Positions 32,582 to 42,673 of a stretch of 64,000 nt of DNA are shown here, piece after piece. Position 1 is the stretch's first letter; each line of letters starts with the position of its first letter. The notes beneath the pieces are model-generated. The model was not told the origin of the DNA, did no database searches, and worked only from the letters and a program-made list of their open reading frames with translations. The position numbers and the translations under genes were made by a program. This DNA comes from Bosea sp. F3-2 (lineage in GTDB: Bacteria > Pseudomonadota > Alphaproteobacteria > Rhizobiales > Beijerinckiaceae), in contig NZ_CP042331.1 of assembly GCF_008253865.1 (NCBI RefSeq), forward strand, positions 930,001 to 994,000, in the 5' to 3' direction.

Positions 32582-34837
32582 ATGGCGGGCGCTCTACGAA
32601 CGACTTTTGGACGAGTGTCGATCACTCTTTTAGTCATGGCTCTCGCCGCCATAGCATGGCTCCTGATTTATTCGGAAAAATACTCCGTCGACATGAAGGA
32701 AGAGGAGTGGAAATCTCTGAAGAGATCATTAGGCACATATCATGTAGATGAAGGGAACCGATCCGCGATTGTCCCGATCAAGAGCGATCCAACAGCAGAA
32801 AGCCAAGCGGTTTCGATCTTAGGATCAGACGTTGCTTTGTATGTCTCGCAGCGAGGTTTCGACCAGGCGCTTGCTTTGGCGAGAGGTACAAAAATATTTG
32901 AATCACCTAAGGTAAATTCCGGAGAGGACTTGATCGCCGAAATCGTCGATGTTGGCATATCGTTCAGCAAGGGATTCCCAACCGGACCGATCAAGATAAG
33001 AGCATCTTCAGCCAAGCGCGGGCTCGCAGTCGATTTGTCGGGTGAAGTAGCTCTTGTTTTTACCAAAATCATCGAGCTCGACGACGGCGGAAAGGCCGCA
33101 AACTTCGGTATTCGGATCCTAAAATTGAGTCCAGACTTTACTTGGAACGCACTTCGGATCGGATTTAGGGGCTTTGTTGCGGAGCTGATATCGAGAAGCA
33201 CGGCTGTCGTATTTGCCGAGAAGTTGAACATTCCAATTCCGCTACCCGACGTTCACGAGACGCCTCCCGAGTTTAAACACGTAGAGAAGATCCCAGTTCG
33301 TAGCCCAAAGCAGTCAAATTGGGTTGACCTGCAATTTTTGGTGCCAACCGGTAAGCAGAAGCTTAGCCTCACGTTTGGATATCCCCTTTTTCTAGACGGA
33401 GGTATTTGGATTGCTGGGCGGGAGAGTGAGGCCGGTCAACTCAATTTTGCGGAGGTTGCGCGATCTGGAAGGTCCGATGCTCGACTGGACGAGGAAATTG
33501 CCGCCGCGAAGGCCCGCCTTGCGAGGGTTGTCCGGCCGGCTGTCGATCAATCGGACTTCTCGTTGTGGCTGAACGGGCGCACCTTTTCGAGCCTCGTCCA
33601 GAAGATCTCTACTCTCCAGCCTAATCAGCGAAAGGCGACCGTGACGTCCACTGCCGCCGAGGGGCAACTCTATTTGAGTGAGAAGACCGACCGTATTCTC
33701 GGAAAATTCAAAACGGCTGTCGTCTTGAATGGCGCCCGTGCGGTCACGGGCTCCATCTCACTCTCTTCTATCCGCGCGAACTGGACCTCGAAAGATGTGC
33801 ACTTCGACGCGCAGCTGAATGCGGGCGGAAGCGCCGACATTAAAGTCCATATCGACCCTGGAGTGGGCGGAGGGATCGCGTCAGCGGTGAAGCTCGAATT
33901 CCCCGTTCGCCCTATCCCGCTTTCTGGCTCATTGCAGATTGAGGCTGTTACCCTTGAAGGTAGAACGGTGCTCGGCCTGTTTCCAAGAATTGATTGCACA
34001 CCGGTTACCGTTGAAGCCAAAACCGACGGCCAGCTAGTTGTCGGATCGAAGTGGACACGCGTGCCGATCCTCGGCGCAAAACTGACCGCTCCCGGCCTGG
34101 CAGCGTTCGGCAAGCCAATGATCATTCTTTCGGACGCCCCTTTAATAGTGCCCGGACGCGCGAAGGATGGCTCGCCTCTCCCCCTCTCGAAGGAATCGAC
34201 CTTTGTCGGCTTGCCTCCATGGGAGATCGCGGAGGTCACTTTGGGTGTAATGGCTACGAAACCGAGCGCTGACGGAATCGTTGTTTCCGGCACCTTGAGG
34301 GCCGTCGGAAGCAAAATCGATAAAGAGCGGATAGCTGATCAGAAAAGGCAGAGTGAAGAGCTCAAATCAAGATTTGCAGAGCGGATTCCGGCCGGAAACT
34401 GCCCGGGGGATATGGGCATTGCCGTTCTGATGGGGAACACGGAATTCGGCCCCAATAACGAAATCGTCAAATGGGCCCGGAATGCCTGGAACGATATTAC
34501 AAGAGGGCTTGGGAAATCGAACGAAGCAGTGAAAATCCTGAAACGGGCCTCAGAGGGGGCTAAAGAAGCCGGCGAGGCCCTCGATGATGCGGCGAAGCAA
34601 GCCATCAAAGAAGCGGAAGAATTGACAAAACAATGGTTTGGTGATGGCAGCGTCGCTGCAACTTTGGCAGGCGAGCTAGTCCGCGGCATTTTTCCTCCTG
34701 CCCCATCTGCCCCACAGGTCGGAGGCGGGAACCTAGATCTGGGCATCCCCGGGACACCGTCCGTCCAAGGCGGGACAGTCACCATACCCGGCCCGCCCGG
34801 AACCAATCTAAACATTCGGTTCCGGTATCGCCGCTGA
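32582..34837 (+). CDS. Unrecognised large membrane-anchored protein
   Basis: This 751-residue protein has one N-terminal transmembrane helix (TLLVMALAAIAWLLIY, about residues 13-30). A long, mostly beta-strand-like body follows (about 60-570), with repeated short strands such as LSGEVALVF and PLSGSLQIEAVTLEG. A helical, alanine/lysine-rich segment (about 620-690) precedes a proline/glycine-rich tail ending in a basic RFRYRR. It should face the periplasm. An AAGGAG sits seven bases before the ATG at 32582; an earlier TTG is in frame but poorer. It is divergent from sspA by 238 bases. The strand-rich body recalls lipid-binding or transport scaffolds, but I do not recognise the family and assign no function. 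Confidence 0.75.
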   Translation: MAGALRTTFGRVSITLLVMALAAIAWLLIYSEKYSVDMKEEEWKSLKRSLGTYHVDEGNRSAIVPIKSDPTAESQAVSILGSDVALYVSQRGFDQALALARGTKIFESPKVNSGEDLIAEIVDVGISFSKGFPTGPIKIRASSAKRGLAVDLSGEVALVFTKIIELDDGGKAANFGIRILKLSPDFTWNALRIGFRGFVAELISRSTAVVFAEKLNIPIPLPDVHETPPEFKHVEKIPVRSPKQSNWVDLQFLVPTGKQKLSLTFGYPLFLDGGIWIAGRESEAGQLNFAEVARSGRSDARLDEEIAAAKARLARVVRPAVDQSDFSLWLNGRTFSSLVQKISTLQPNQRKATVTSTAAEGQLYLSEKTDRILGKFKTAVVLNGARAVTGSISLSSIRANWTSKDVHFDAQLNAGGSADIKVHIDPGVGGGIASAVKLEFPVRPIPLSGSLQIEAVTLEGRTVLGLFPRIDCTPVTVEAKTDGQLVVGSKWTRVPILGAKLTAPGLAAFGKPMIILSDAPLIVPGRAKDGSPLPLSKESTFVGLPPWEIAEVTLGVMATKPSADGIVVSGTLRAVGSKIDKERIADQKRQSEELKSRFAERIPAGNCPGDMGIAVLMGNTEFGPNNEIVKWARNAWNDITRGLGKSNEAVKILKRASEGAKEAGEALDDAAKQAIKEAEELTKQWFGDGSVAATLAGELVRGIFPPAPSAPQVGGGNLDLGIPGTPSVQGGTVTIPGPPGTNLNIRFRYRR

Positions 34838-35204
34838 CACCGTATCGCGTTTGGCTCTCTCCCTTCTCGCGGAGTATTAGTTGCTACGAACCTTCCGGAA
34901 AGGCTCTTGAGTGCGTGCAGGAGGAGCTCCTCATCAACGATGCAGTCTCGGGAAGCGACGCGGAAAACTCTAACCAAAGCGATCCAGTTTTAAGGGACCA
35001 GATCACTCGGGACGTAGATTGGCTGCTTGCTCGTACTTAAGCGAAAATTGACGCATGGTCGACATTCGGAACGTCCGCTGCGCGGCAGCTCATTATAGCT
35101 ACTGGCTGTCGCTCCGAAAATTCCTTCGAGTGCCAATCTGAATTGGCTGCACCAAGCTAAGAATGCTCGCCTATTGCGCCTTGGGTCCATTATCGTGCCG
35201 TTGA
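34838..35204. other. Gene-free spacer
   Basis: No supported gene lies in these 367 bases. A perfect 12-base palindrome (GAGGAGCTCCTC, near 34919) is the only structure noticed. It separates the ssp-side module from the helicase/Zorya side. Confidence 0.5.
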
Positions 35205-35288
35205 ATGAAAGAGGTCAAAGCAGTGGCTATTCTGGCACTTGAACCCGACAAGGCTTTGGTGGCACGTGAGGCGGGGTGGGCGTCGTGA
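35205..35288 (+). CDS. Possible 27-codon leader peptide coupled to the helicase
   Basis: An ATG at 35205 opens a short frame whose TGA (35286-35288) overlaps the GTG at 35285 of the following helicase gene (GTGA). The peptide (MKEVKAVAILALEPDKALV...) has no recognised motif. It may serve for translational coupling, or be the remaining end of a deleted gene. Confidence 0.3.
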   Translation: MKEVKAVAILALEPDKALVAREAGWAS

Positions 35289-37360
35289 ATATCACCACGC
35301 CCAACGCAGTTTATGGCGGCCTTGACGGGACGCAGCTCTCTTTCGTGCAAGCGCCGGAGCGCGACATCCGCCTGCTAGCGCCGGCAGGCAGCGGCAAGAC
35401 GCTGTCGCTGCTGCATCGCTGCGCCGAACTGTATCGCCGCGCACCGGATTCCAGATTCCTCATCGTATCGTTCACGCGCGCGGCGCGCGACGAGTTGAAG
35501 GCGAGGCTGAGCGGACCGGATTTTGTCGACTTTGCCTCGCGGGCCGACGTGGTGACACTGAATGGCTGGGGCCACAGGCGGCTGAAAGCCATGTCGGCGT
35601 CGCCGCGCCTGCACGTCTCCGAGTTCGAACGCGCCCTCATGATCAAGACCGTACTTGCACCAGCCTGGTCGGCCGTTCCGGCGCTCGAGCGGGGTATGAA
35701 ACACCAGCCCTTCAAGTTGCCCAAGCTGCTTGCCGGGCTGCTCGATATGATGAAGACGCTCGGTTTCGACCATGAAGATGGCTCACTGCGTATGGCCGAC
35801 GATCGGTTGGACGCGCTGACCGAACTCGGCCTGATGCCCCTAATGCATGAGTACATTGAGCGGCTGGAAGAGCTAGGTGTGTTGCCGAACAGGCGCCAAG
35901 AGCCCTTCCTGGAAGTGGCGTTGCCATTTTTCAATAATGCATGCGCTCAGCAGTACGCAACCGGCTCATTTACGCTCGAGGATCAGAAATACGGCGCCTG
36001 GCTCGACCAGCGGCGCCAGCTCAACGCCGGAATGGCCGTGGCGAAGGATACGTCCATCACTCAGATCCTGGTTGACGAATTCCAGGACATTAATCCGCTC
36101 GACCTCGCGCTGATCATGAGCGTTGCCGAGTTAAATCAGTCGGCGCTAACGATCGTCGGCGACGACGACCAGGCGATTTTCGAATGGCGGGGCGCGGCGC
36201 CTGACTTCATCCTTGAGCCCAACCGGCACCTAGGCCGGCACTTTGCCACCTATATCCTCGAGAAGAATTACCGCAGCCCGCGCAACATTGTACGGAAATC
36301 GGCGCGGCTGATCGCCCATAACAAGCGGCGTGTCGCTAAGACGATGCACCCGGTGTCGACCACAGATGCCGTGGTGGACATGCACAGAGGTGCGACGTTC
36401 CTGGATTCCACCGAGAATGTGCTATCCGAGATTCACGTCTTCGTCCGCAGCAAGGCGCCCGGCGCACGCATGGCGCTGCTGTCGCGCAAGCGGGCGCAGT
36501 TGATTCCCTACCAGATCCTGCTGGCGCGCGATGACATTCCGTTTTGCGCCGCCGAAGACCTGCACCTTTTCCTCTCCGAGACCTTCGATAGGCTGCTTGG
36601 AGCGCTGAGGACGCGGACCATGGCGGGGCTGGGCGTGGCGGTGCCAACTATCGTTGACGATGTGATGTCGCTCTGTAATTCGGTCCAACGCTATCCGCTG
36701 CGCAAAGCGGAAGCAGATGCGATGGCGCGCCACATCCGGCTGGCGCGACCGAAATCGTACGACGCAGCGATCGACCAGTTGGAGACCTATGGCGGCCCGA
36801 TCCGTGGGCAGAGCGACGAAGGCGCGACGGCGGCCAACTTCGCCATCAAGCTGCGCCAGCTGATCCATGCGCCGACAGTACGCGCTGCGATAGAGGCACT
36901 GCAGAACCTTTATTCCGGTTTCCGGCAAGACTATGGGCGCGGCGCTGAGGACATTTTCCTAGCCGATCCGCCCTTCCTCTATCTCGTCGAATTCTCCGAG
37001 CGCTATGGGACCGACTTCCAGGCCTTCGTTGACGATCTGGAAAAGGCCAAGGACACGCTGGTCAAGCTACCCGGCATGGACAGCGACATCGATAGCGACG
37101 TCTGGAAGAAGCCTGTGCACCTGATGACGGCGCTGCGCGCCAAGGGCCGCGAGTTCGACACCGTGGTCATGCTCGACGTCGTCGACGGCATCTGGCCGCT
37201 TCGCTATGCCAATGACGAGCGCAAGCTCGAAAGCGAACGGCGGCTATTCTACGTGGCCATGACGCGGGCGCGCAAAAGGCTGATCCTTACCGCGTCGGGG
37301 CGCATCGGCGACAAGGTGACGATCCTTTCGCCCTTCCTTGCGGAGGCAGCGCTACCCTAG
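35285..37360 (+). CDS. UvrD/Rep-family superfamily 1 helicase
   Basis: The 691-residue protein carries the SF1 helicase motifs: Q motif (DGTQLSFV, about 14-21), Walker A APAGSGKT (32-39), motif Ia (SFTRAARDEL), motif II VDEFQD (about 263-268), motif III GDDDQAIFEWRGA (about 298), and motif VI in YVAMTRARKRL (about 660). There is no fused nuclease domain. It probably unwinds DNA 3' to 5'. The GTG at 35285 was chosen for the stop overlap with the upstream frame; a GTG at 35276 is equally in frame. It is tail to tail with zorD, the two stop codons sharing CTAG. Its role in the island is unknown; solitary UvrD-like helicases are common companions of nuclease systems. Confidence 0.85.
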   Translation: MNITTPNAVYGGLDGTQLSFVQAPERDIRLLAPAGSGKTLSLLHRCAELYRRAPDSRFLIVSFTRAARDELKARLSGPDFVDFASRADVVTLNGWGHRRLKAMSASPRLHVSEFERALMIKTVLAPAWSAVPALERGMKHQPFKLPKLLAGLLDMMKTLGFDHEDGSLRMADDRLDALTELGLMPLMHEYIERLEELGVLPNRRQEPFLEVALPFFNNACAQQYATGSFTLEDQKYGAWLDQRRQLNAGMAVAKDTSITQILVDEFQDINPLDLALIMSVAELNQSALTIVGDDDQAIFEWRGAAPDFILEPNRHLGRHFATYILEKNYRSPRNIVRKSARLIAHNKRRVAKTMHPVSTTDAVVDMHRGATFLDSTENVLSEIHVFVRSKAPGARMALLSRKRAQLIPYQILLARDDIPFCAAEDLHLFLSETFDRLLGALRTRTMAGLGVAVPTIVDDVMSLCNSVQRYPLRKAEADAMARHIRLARPKSYDAAIDQLETYGGPIRGQSDEGATAANFAIKLRQLIHAPTVRAAIEALQNLYSGFRQDYGRGAEDIFLADPPFLYLVEFSERYGTDFQAFVDDLEKAKDTLVKLPGMDSDIDSDVWKKPVHLMTALRAKGREFDTVVMLDVVDGIWPLRYANDERKLESERRLFYVAMTRARKRLILTASGRIGDKVTILSPFLAEAALP

Positions 37361-40356
37361 CCGCTTCGCACCGTCTGACCGAACAGCTGCTGGACGTCGC
37401 CATCAGCGACCGGCGGCATCAGCATGTCGCGCGACAGCTGGCGCTTATTTTCCAGGAGTTGATCCAACTTCACGTCGAAGGACGCCTCGCCATAGTGCGG
37501 ATGCACCGCGATAGGCACATGCACCGTCACCGGCTTTTGTTGACCGATGCGATAGCAGCGATCGTTGCACTGGTCCTCGACCGCGGGGTTCCACCAGCGC
37601 GACAGATGGATGACATGATTGGCCGCCGTGATGGTCAGGCCGACGCCAGCTGCCTTGGGCGACAGCACGAGAAGATCGAACGGCGCCGGCGAAGCTTGGA
37701 AGCGGTCGACGATCTCCAGCCGCTTTTCGCCCGGAACCCCACCATTAATGATGGCGGGCTGTCGCTCGAGGTCGAGATGCGTTGCGATCGCAGCGGCGAA
37801 CAGCGCCTGGATCTCCAGGTCTTCAATGAAGACAAGCGCTTTTTCCTTTGTTCTGTTCAGCTCTCCCAGCACGTCGACGGCGTGGTGCATGCGCGCTGAC
37901 TGCGAGAACCAGCGCCGAACAGAGTCCTTGTCGAGTGGGTCGCAGTCGCGCGCGCCGCTAGGATGAAGCGACACACCGCGAAAGGCATGGATCGCCCGCA
38001 GCATGTCGCCCTGCGTCGCGCCGCCAATCTGTGCTTTGCGCACCGCGTTGCTGTAGGCCTGAGCCTGCTCGGCCGGCATCTCGACCCGCTCGTTCTTGAA
38101 CTGGCGGGTGGGCAGGCCTTCGAGAATCTCGGCCTTCATGCGCCGCAACAGCACCGCAGGCGCGCGGCTTCCCTCCGGAGCTTTGTCGAGACTTTCCTTC
38201 AGCCGCATCAGCTCTTCATCGCCGCCCTGCTCGTAGGTCGAGACAAAGCCCTTCAGGTCGCCAAGATAACCAGGCACGACCCGATCCATGATGCACCACA
38301 GATCGGCGAGCCGGTTCTCGATCGGCGTGCCGGTGAGGCCGAGCACGAAGTCGGCGTTCATTGCCTTGGCGGACTGCGTGTTAATGGCACCGGGCGACTT
38401 GATCTTTTGCGCCTCGTCGAAGACGGCGACGCTGAAGGCAACACGTGCAAAGGCGCGGTGATTGTCGGCCAGCGTTTCGTACGTGGTCAGCACCCAGTTG
38501 GCCTTGCGCAGTTCGTCGACATGGATCGCTGTCTCCGGCGTCCAGTGCTCGTCCTTTGGCCCCTTGAGGTGGCGCAGCTTCGAGCCGAACGCGTCGACGC
38601 GCTCGCCAAGCGCACCGGGCCCGAGATGCCGTTCGGCCTCATCGATCCAGTTGCGCAGCAGGGCCGTCGGCGCGACGATCAGGATGGGCTTGTTCTGGGC
38701 GCCGCGATCAAGACCTGCCTTGCGGCGGTTCTTTCGCACCCAAGCCAAGAACGCCAGTGCCTGGAAGGTCTTGCCGAGACCCATGTCGTCGGCGAGCAGA
38801 ACGCCGGGCCAGCCGGCCCTGTAGGCATCCACGAGCCAGGCGAAGCCGGTGGTCTGATGCAGTTTCGGATGTGTGGCAACGAGCGGTGCGGGGGGAAACG
38901 CCACGTCAGCGGCGACCACGCGCGGCGAATAGGAGACCCAGAACTCCTTGCCGTCGATGTTCTGCCGGATGACGAGGCGGTCATCGACATTGACGCTCGG
39001 CGGGGTGCCTAGATCGGGTTCAGCCTGCTGCGGCATGTCCGGACGCGCCGGCGGCTCCTCCATCTGGCCATTGCCTAATGGGTCCAGGCCGAGCTGCACA
39101 AACGCGGCCTGAACGTCGACAACATGGAAATGCTGGCCATCTACGGTGATTTCCTTCTCATCGCTGGCCGTGGCGCGGGCGACTTCGCTCTTGAGCGTCT
39201 GGAACGACTCGCGGTCGAGTTCGATGACTTCGTTGCCGATGCGACAGGGAAAGCGCTCGGGCAACCACTGGCCGGACTTAGTCATGAGCCACGGAATCGC
39301 TGGCGGCTCCCACACGCCGAGCCCCAGCACGCGCTCGGAATATTGCCAGGTCTCGACCAGCAGCGACAAAGCCGTCTCGCCGCTCTCGTCGCCAATCGCG
39401 GCGGCGATCTCGGCTCGCGGGTTCTTCAGGAAGGCAATACGCTCCGCTTTCGGCGCGGCGCGCTTGCGGCGGATGACATCGAGCGCAGTCTTCAGCGACG
39501 GATCAAGCACTAGGAAGACATTTCGGTCCAGCACATAGGCGTCGCGGCTTCTGGACTCGCCGGCAAACATCTCGCGCGAGAAACGCTGCTGCATGGCTCG
39601 CGGTAGCAGCGCGTCCGAAATGAGGTCACGCTGCGCCGGCGGCGCTTCACCATCCTCATCAGGCGCCGCTGTATTATCTGCGAGGGTAGCGGCCTTCTCG
39701 CGGCCCATGACCACCGGGAAGAAATCGGGTCCGCTCGCGGTCTCGATCACATCCAGCGCCACCGCGCCGGCTTGGTAGACGGTCAGGCTGGTAAGATAGT
39801 TGTCGTCGCTGCGCAGCTCATCCTCGGTGGTGTGTTTCAGCGCTGCCTGGACCACCCCCCATGCGGCAATACGGGTCTCAGCGTCCTTTCCCTCAGTCTT
39901 GTTGTAGCCGTCGATCGCTTCGGCAAGCTCGTAGAGAGGCCGCGACAGACGGCCTTCGATGGCGCCCCAAGTGGCGAGTGCGCCGACCCGCGTGATGCGG
40001 ATCCGATTCTCCTCTTGATCGTACCAGCTGGCACGGATACGCGCCTTGGGATCGGTCATGATGCGCTCGAAGGCTAGCGTGATCGACAGCGTACCGAGCG
40101 CCGGGAGACCGGCAGCTTCGGCGACGGTCGCCGGCAGCGATGCGACCAGCAGGTGAGGCACAAAGATGCCACCATCGCGCTCGACGCTGTCGCCTGCCTC
40201 CACACCTGGAAGCAAGAAGCGAGCGGCGGCACCCTGCTTGCCGTCAGCCAGGCGCCAGTCCTTCACCGGCAACGGCTGCCAGCTGAGCAAGCGCCGCCGC
40301 TGGAGCTTCAGCAACACGCCGTCGGGCTGCACCAAATGGGTGAAGGTGGCTTTCAC
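37357..40356 (-). CDS. zorD: ZorD, SNF2-family helicase/translocase of type I Zorya
   Basis: The 999-residue protein has a long N-terminal region and a C-terminal SWI2/SNF2 engine: Walker A ADDMGLGKT (about 520), DEAQ box in VFDEAQKIKS (about 643), motif III GLTGTPIENR, and motif VI CYRIGQQKPV (about 945). In Zorya, ZorD is the cytoplasmic effector recruited to phage DNA after the membrane complex is triggered. It then degrades or blocks that DNA. It starts with GTG overlapping the zorC stop (GTGA). Length and order match type I Zorya, where ZorC and ZorD are separate. Confidence 0.9.
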   Translation of the reverse strand: MKATFTHLVQPDGVLLKLQRRRLLSWQPLPVKDWRLADGKQGAAARFLLPGVEAGDSVERDGGIFVPHLLVASLPATVAEAAGLPALGTLSITLAFERIMTDPKARIRASWYDQEENRIRITRVGALATWGAIEGRLSRPLYELAEAIDGYNKTEGKDAETRIAAWGVVQAALKHTTEDELRSDDNYLTSLTVYQAGAVALDVIETASGPDFFPVVMGREKAATLADNTAAPDEDGEAPPAQRDLISDALLPRAMQQRFSREMFAGESRSRDAYVLDRNVFLVLDPSLKTALDVIRRKRAAPKAERIAFLKNPRAEIAAAIGDESGETALSLLVETWQYSERVLGLGVWEPPAIPWLMTKSGQWLPERFPCRIGNEVIELDRESFQTLKSEVARATASDEKEITVDGQHFHVVDVQAAFVQLGLDPLGNGQMEEPPARPDMPQQAEPDLGTPPSVNVDDRLVIRQNIDGKEFWVSYSPRVVAADVAFPPAPLVATHPKLHQTTGFAWLVDAYRAGWPGVLLADDMGLGKTFQALAFLAWVRKNRRKAGLDRGAQNKPILIVAPTALLRNWIDEAERHLGPGALGERVDAFGSKLRHLKGPKDEHWTPETAIHVDELRKANWVLTTYETLADNHRAFARVAFSVAVFDEAQKIKSPGAINTQSAKAMNADFVLGLTGTPIENRLADLWCIMDRVVPGYLGDLKGFVSTYEQGGDEELMRLKESLDKAPEGSRAPAVLLRRMKAEILEGLPTRQFKNERVEMPAEQAQAYSNAVRKAQIGGATQGDMLRAIHAFRGVSLHPSGARDCDPLDKDSVRRWFSQSARMHHAVDVLGELNRTKEKALVFIEDLEIQALFAAAIATHLDLERQPAIINGGVPGEKRLEIVDRFQASPAPFDLLVLSPKAAGVGLTITAANHVIHLSRWWNPAVEDQCNDRCYRIGQQKPVTVHVPIAVHPHYGEASFDVKLDQLLENKRQLSRDMLMPPVADGDVQQLFGQTVRSG

Positions 40357-41732
40357 ATGTAGTCCTTGGAATTGAAGCGTTCGCCGGTCATCGACGAAAT
40401 CCGGCGAGCAGCCTTGTGCTGCCAGGCGTTTTGACCCTGATGGGGAATGTGGACGATTTCCTCGACCGGAGCGTAGCGGTTGCCGGTTCTGAGTTCGTCG
40501 GCGTCATACTGCGGCTTATAGAGCTCCGGCGCCCCTTTGCGCTGAGAATCGGCCCAGAAGCGGCATTTGCCATCGAAGCTCCACTCGGCGCACATGCCCG
40601 ATCCAATCCGGAGCAGCAGCACGGCGTGGCCAGCCTGCACGCCGCTGCTGCCATAGCCAAATCGCCCGAATGGCACGTTGCGACCGAAGCGCCGATGAGC
40701 CTCCTTTGTTCCCTCACTGTCCAGCACCACCCACGCGCCGCTTATCGCGCCGGACTTGTGCATCGCCTCCCAGAACCTGCGGCGGTACGGCCAGTTCACA
40801 TTCGGGTTGACCGCTGCGACAACATCGAGGAATTGCCGCAGCGCAAGCTCGGTGAGCCAGTTGATCGCGACATCACGCGCCTGCGGGATGCCAACCCAGT
40901 TGCCGCTCCTCGTACGGGGATCGCCGAGGCCCTCCAGCGACACTAAGAAGTCGAGTGTGCGATCCTTGATATTCTTTTCTACTTCGCGGTCACGGTGCGG
41001 GAGCAGCAGCGCGTTGGCCACCAAATCCTTGTGAGTTGGAAAATTCAGCTTGCCGCCTTTCACCGCAACGAGCTGGATGAAATCCAGGCGCTCCAGCGCC
41101 GGTAGGCGCAGATCCTCGGCGGCGCGCTGCAGGACGCGCCGGGCGCAGGGCTCCACATAACCGCCGGCAAGAACCTGCTGCAGCCGCAGGCCGCTCTCTT
41201 CGAGAATTGCTGCAGGCGATTTGCGTTTGGCGAATGCCGCATCGCCTATCAGGCGAGGCCCCCGTTCCTCGTCGAAGATCTGCAACTTGTGATGCAACAC
41301 TTCAAACGGCTCTCCCATCACAGATGCCAGGTCTCGCAACACCGAAGCGACGGCGGCGAAACCCGGTCCGCCAGCCTGGAAGCTGATCAAGTAGGAGAAT
41401 GCGAGCGCACGCGAGGATGCCTTGTGCCTGAGCGCCCGAACCTGGGCTAGGAACGCCTTGAGGAGATCAGGCTCTTCAGCGATCGCGACCTCGGTTTGCC
41501 AAAGACACCATGCACCATCGCGCGCCTGCGCTTTGGTAAGGCGCTCGCCACGCCCGAGCGCAGTCTTGAGCCGGACCGCGATCTCCTCGTAGTTCTTGGC
41601 GCCACGCAGATCACCCCTGCCCTCCGGAAGCCTGCGCGCCAGTCTCAGTACGGACGGTTCGATTGCCGGGGCTCTCGACGGACCGTGCCGTATCAACAGC
41701 TCGCTGATTGCGTCCTTCAGAAGCGTGCTCAC
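40353..41732 (-). CDS. zorC: ZorC, EH-signature protein of type I Zorya
   Basis: This 459-residue protein carries the EH signature region (WPYRRRFWEAMHK, about 302-314, followed by AWVVLDSEG and the E-x-H pair in KEAHRRF). That region defines ZorC. The N-terminal two thirds are helical. ZorC binds DNA and is needed together with ZorD for defence. It starts with GTG overlapping the zorB stop (GTGA) and its own stop overlaps zorD. It is somewhat shorter than the E. coli protein, but no motif appears missing. Confidence 0.88.
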   Translation of the reverse strand: MSTLLKDAISELLIRHGPSRAPAIEPSVLRLARRLPEGRGDLRGAKNYEEIAVRLKTALGRGERLTKAQARDGAWCLWQTEVAIAEEPDLLKAFLAQVRALRHKASSRALAFSYLISFQAGGPGFAAVASVLRDLASVMGEPFEVLHHKLQIFDEERGPRLIGDAAFAKRKSPAAILEESGLRLQQVLAGGYVEPCARRVLQRAAEDLRLPALERLDFIQLVAVKGGKLNFPTHKDLVANALLLPHRDREVEKNIKDRTLDFLVSLEGLGDPRTRSGNWVGIPQARDVAINWLTELALRQFLDVVAAVNPNVNWPYRRRFWEAMHKSGAISGAWVVLDSEGTKEAHRRFGRNVPFGRFGYGSSGVQAGHAVLLLRIGSGMCAEWSFDGKCRFWADSQRKGAPELYKPQYDADELRTGNRYAPVEEIVHIPHQGQNAWQHKAARRISSMTGERFNSKDYM

Positions 41733-42649
41733 GGAGCGACATTCGGTGCTGGTTGTTTTGAAACTGGCAATCCTGCGCGCGCCGATTCCTGCAGCGTTTC
41801 GACCTGCTGCTTCATCTGCTCAAGTAGGTTTGTTAATTCTGTCAGACGTTTCTCGCGATCGGCTTCCATGACGAAACGAAGGTCGATTCGGCGGTTTATC
41901 TTGCGACCGTCAGGGTCTTCTCTGTTGGTCGCCGGTCGCGTGTAGGCGTACCCCGAGACAGAAAGCACCTCCCGGCTTGCCGAATTCTTCAGGTTGCGAA
42001 GACCGGGGAAGTTGTCGACGATCCGCCGATACGTATTGACCGCTCGTTCGGTTGACAGTTGCCAGTTGCGGTTATCCTGTCCCGTTCGGTCGGTATGTCC
42101 TTCGATAAACACGGTCTCGACCGTGTATCCGCTGTGCTGAGGGCAAATTGCGTCTGATGCACAGGCGGAATAGGCCGGCAAGACGTCGAGAAGTACCTTC
42201 GACAGCGCGTCGACATTGGCCGAAGCGGTCCTGTCGAGCGTGGAGTTATCAGACGCGAATTCGATCGCATCCTCCGCCAAACGTAAGACGCCAGTGGCGC
42301 TGTCGATTGTCACTTTTAGCCCCACGGCCTCGAGCCGAGCCCGGATAGTTTCGAGCAGGGTAGCCCGCGCCTTGTCCGCCTTGTTGATCTCGCTTACTTC
42401 GGTATCGATGCGGGTCTGGAGGTTAGCAATTTGCCGAGCCAATTGCTGTGCTCTCTCAATTTGCTGACGCTGCTGCTTGGTGAGCATCTCTGTCTGGTCA
42501 GTCTGCTTCTGGAAATTTAGCGCAAAAACCATTAGCATGATGATGAAGATAAACAGGATTCCGACCATCATGTCGGTCATTGAGACGAAATAGTTTTCGT
42601 CATCCTCGGCATGACTTCCGGTGCTTTCGTCGGTTTCGGCTGCGATCAT
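41729..42649 (-). CDS. zorB: ZorB, MotB-like stator/peptidoglycan-binding subunit of Zorya
   Basis: The 306-residue membrane protein has a short acidic N-terminus and one transmembrane helix (MVGILFIFIIMLMVFAL, about 28-44), then a coiled coil. The C-terminal OmpA-like peptidoglycan-binding domain shows FIEGHTDRTGQDNRN (about 178) and RKINRRIDLRF. The aspartate just before the helix (SMTDMM, D26) is the expected ion-carrying residue; position 26 equals that reported for E. coli ZorB. With ZorA it forms the proton-driven ZorA5B2 motor in the inner membrane. It follows zorA by 24 bases and overlaps zorC. Confidence 0.93.
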   Translation of the reverse strand: MIAAETDESTGSHAEDDENYFVSMTDMMVGILFIFIIMLMVFALNFQKQTDQTEMLTKQQRQQIERAQQLARQIANLQTRIDTEVSEINKADKARATLLETIRARLEAVGLKVTIDSATGVLRLAEDAIEFASDNSTLDRTASANVDALSKVLLDVLPAYSACASDAICPQHSGYTVETVFIEGHTDRTGQDNRNWQLSTERAVNTYRRIVDNFPGLRNLKNSASREVLSVSGYAYTRPATNREDPDGRKINRRIDLRFVMEADREKRLTELTNLLEQMKQQVETLQESARAGLPVSKQPAPNVAP

Positions 42650-42673
42650 GTTTCCGCCCCGGTCGCTTTGACC

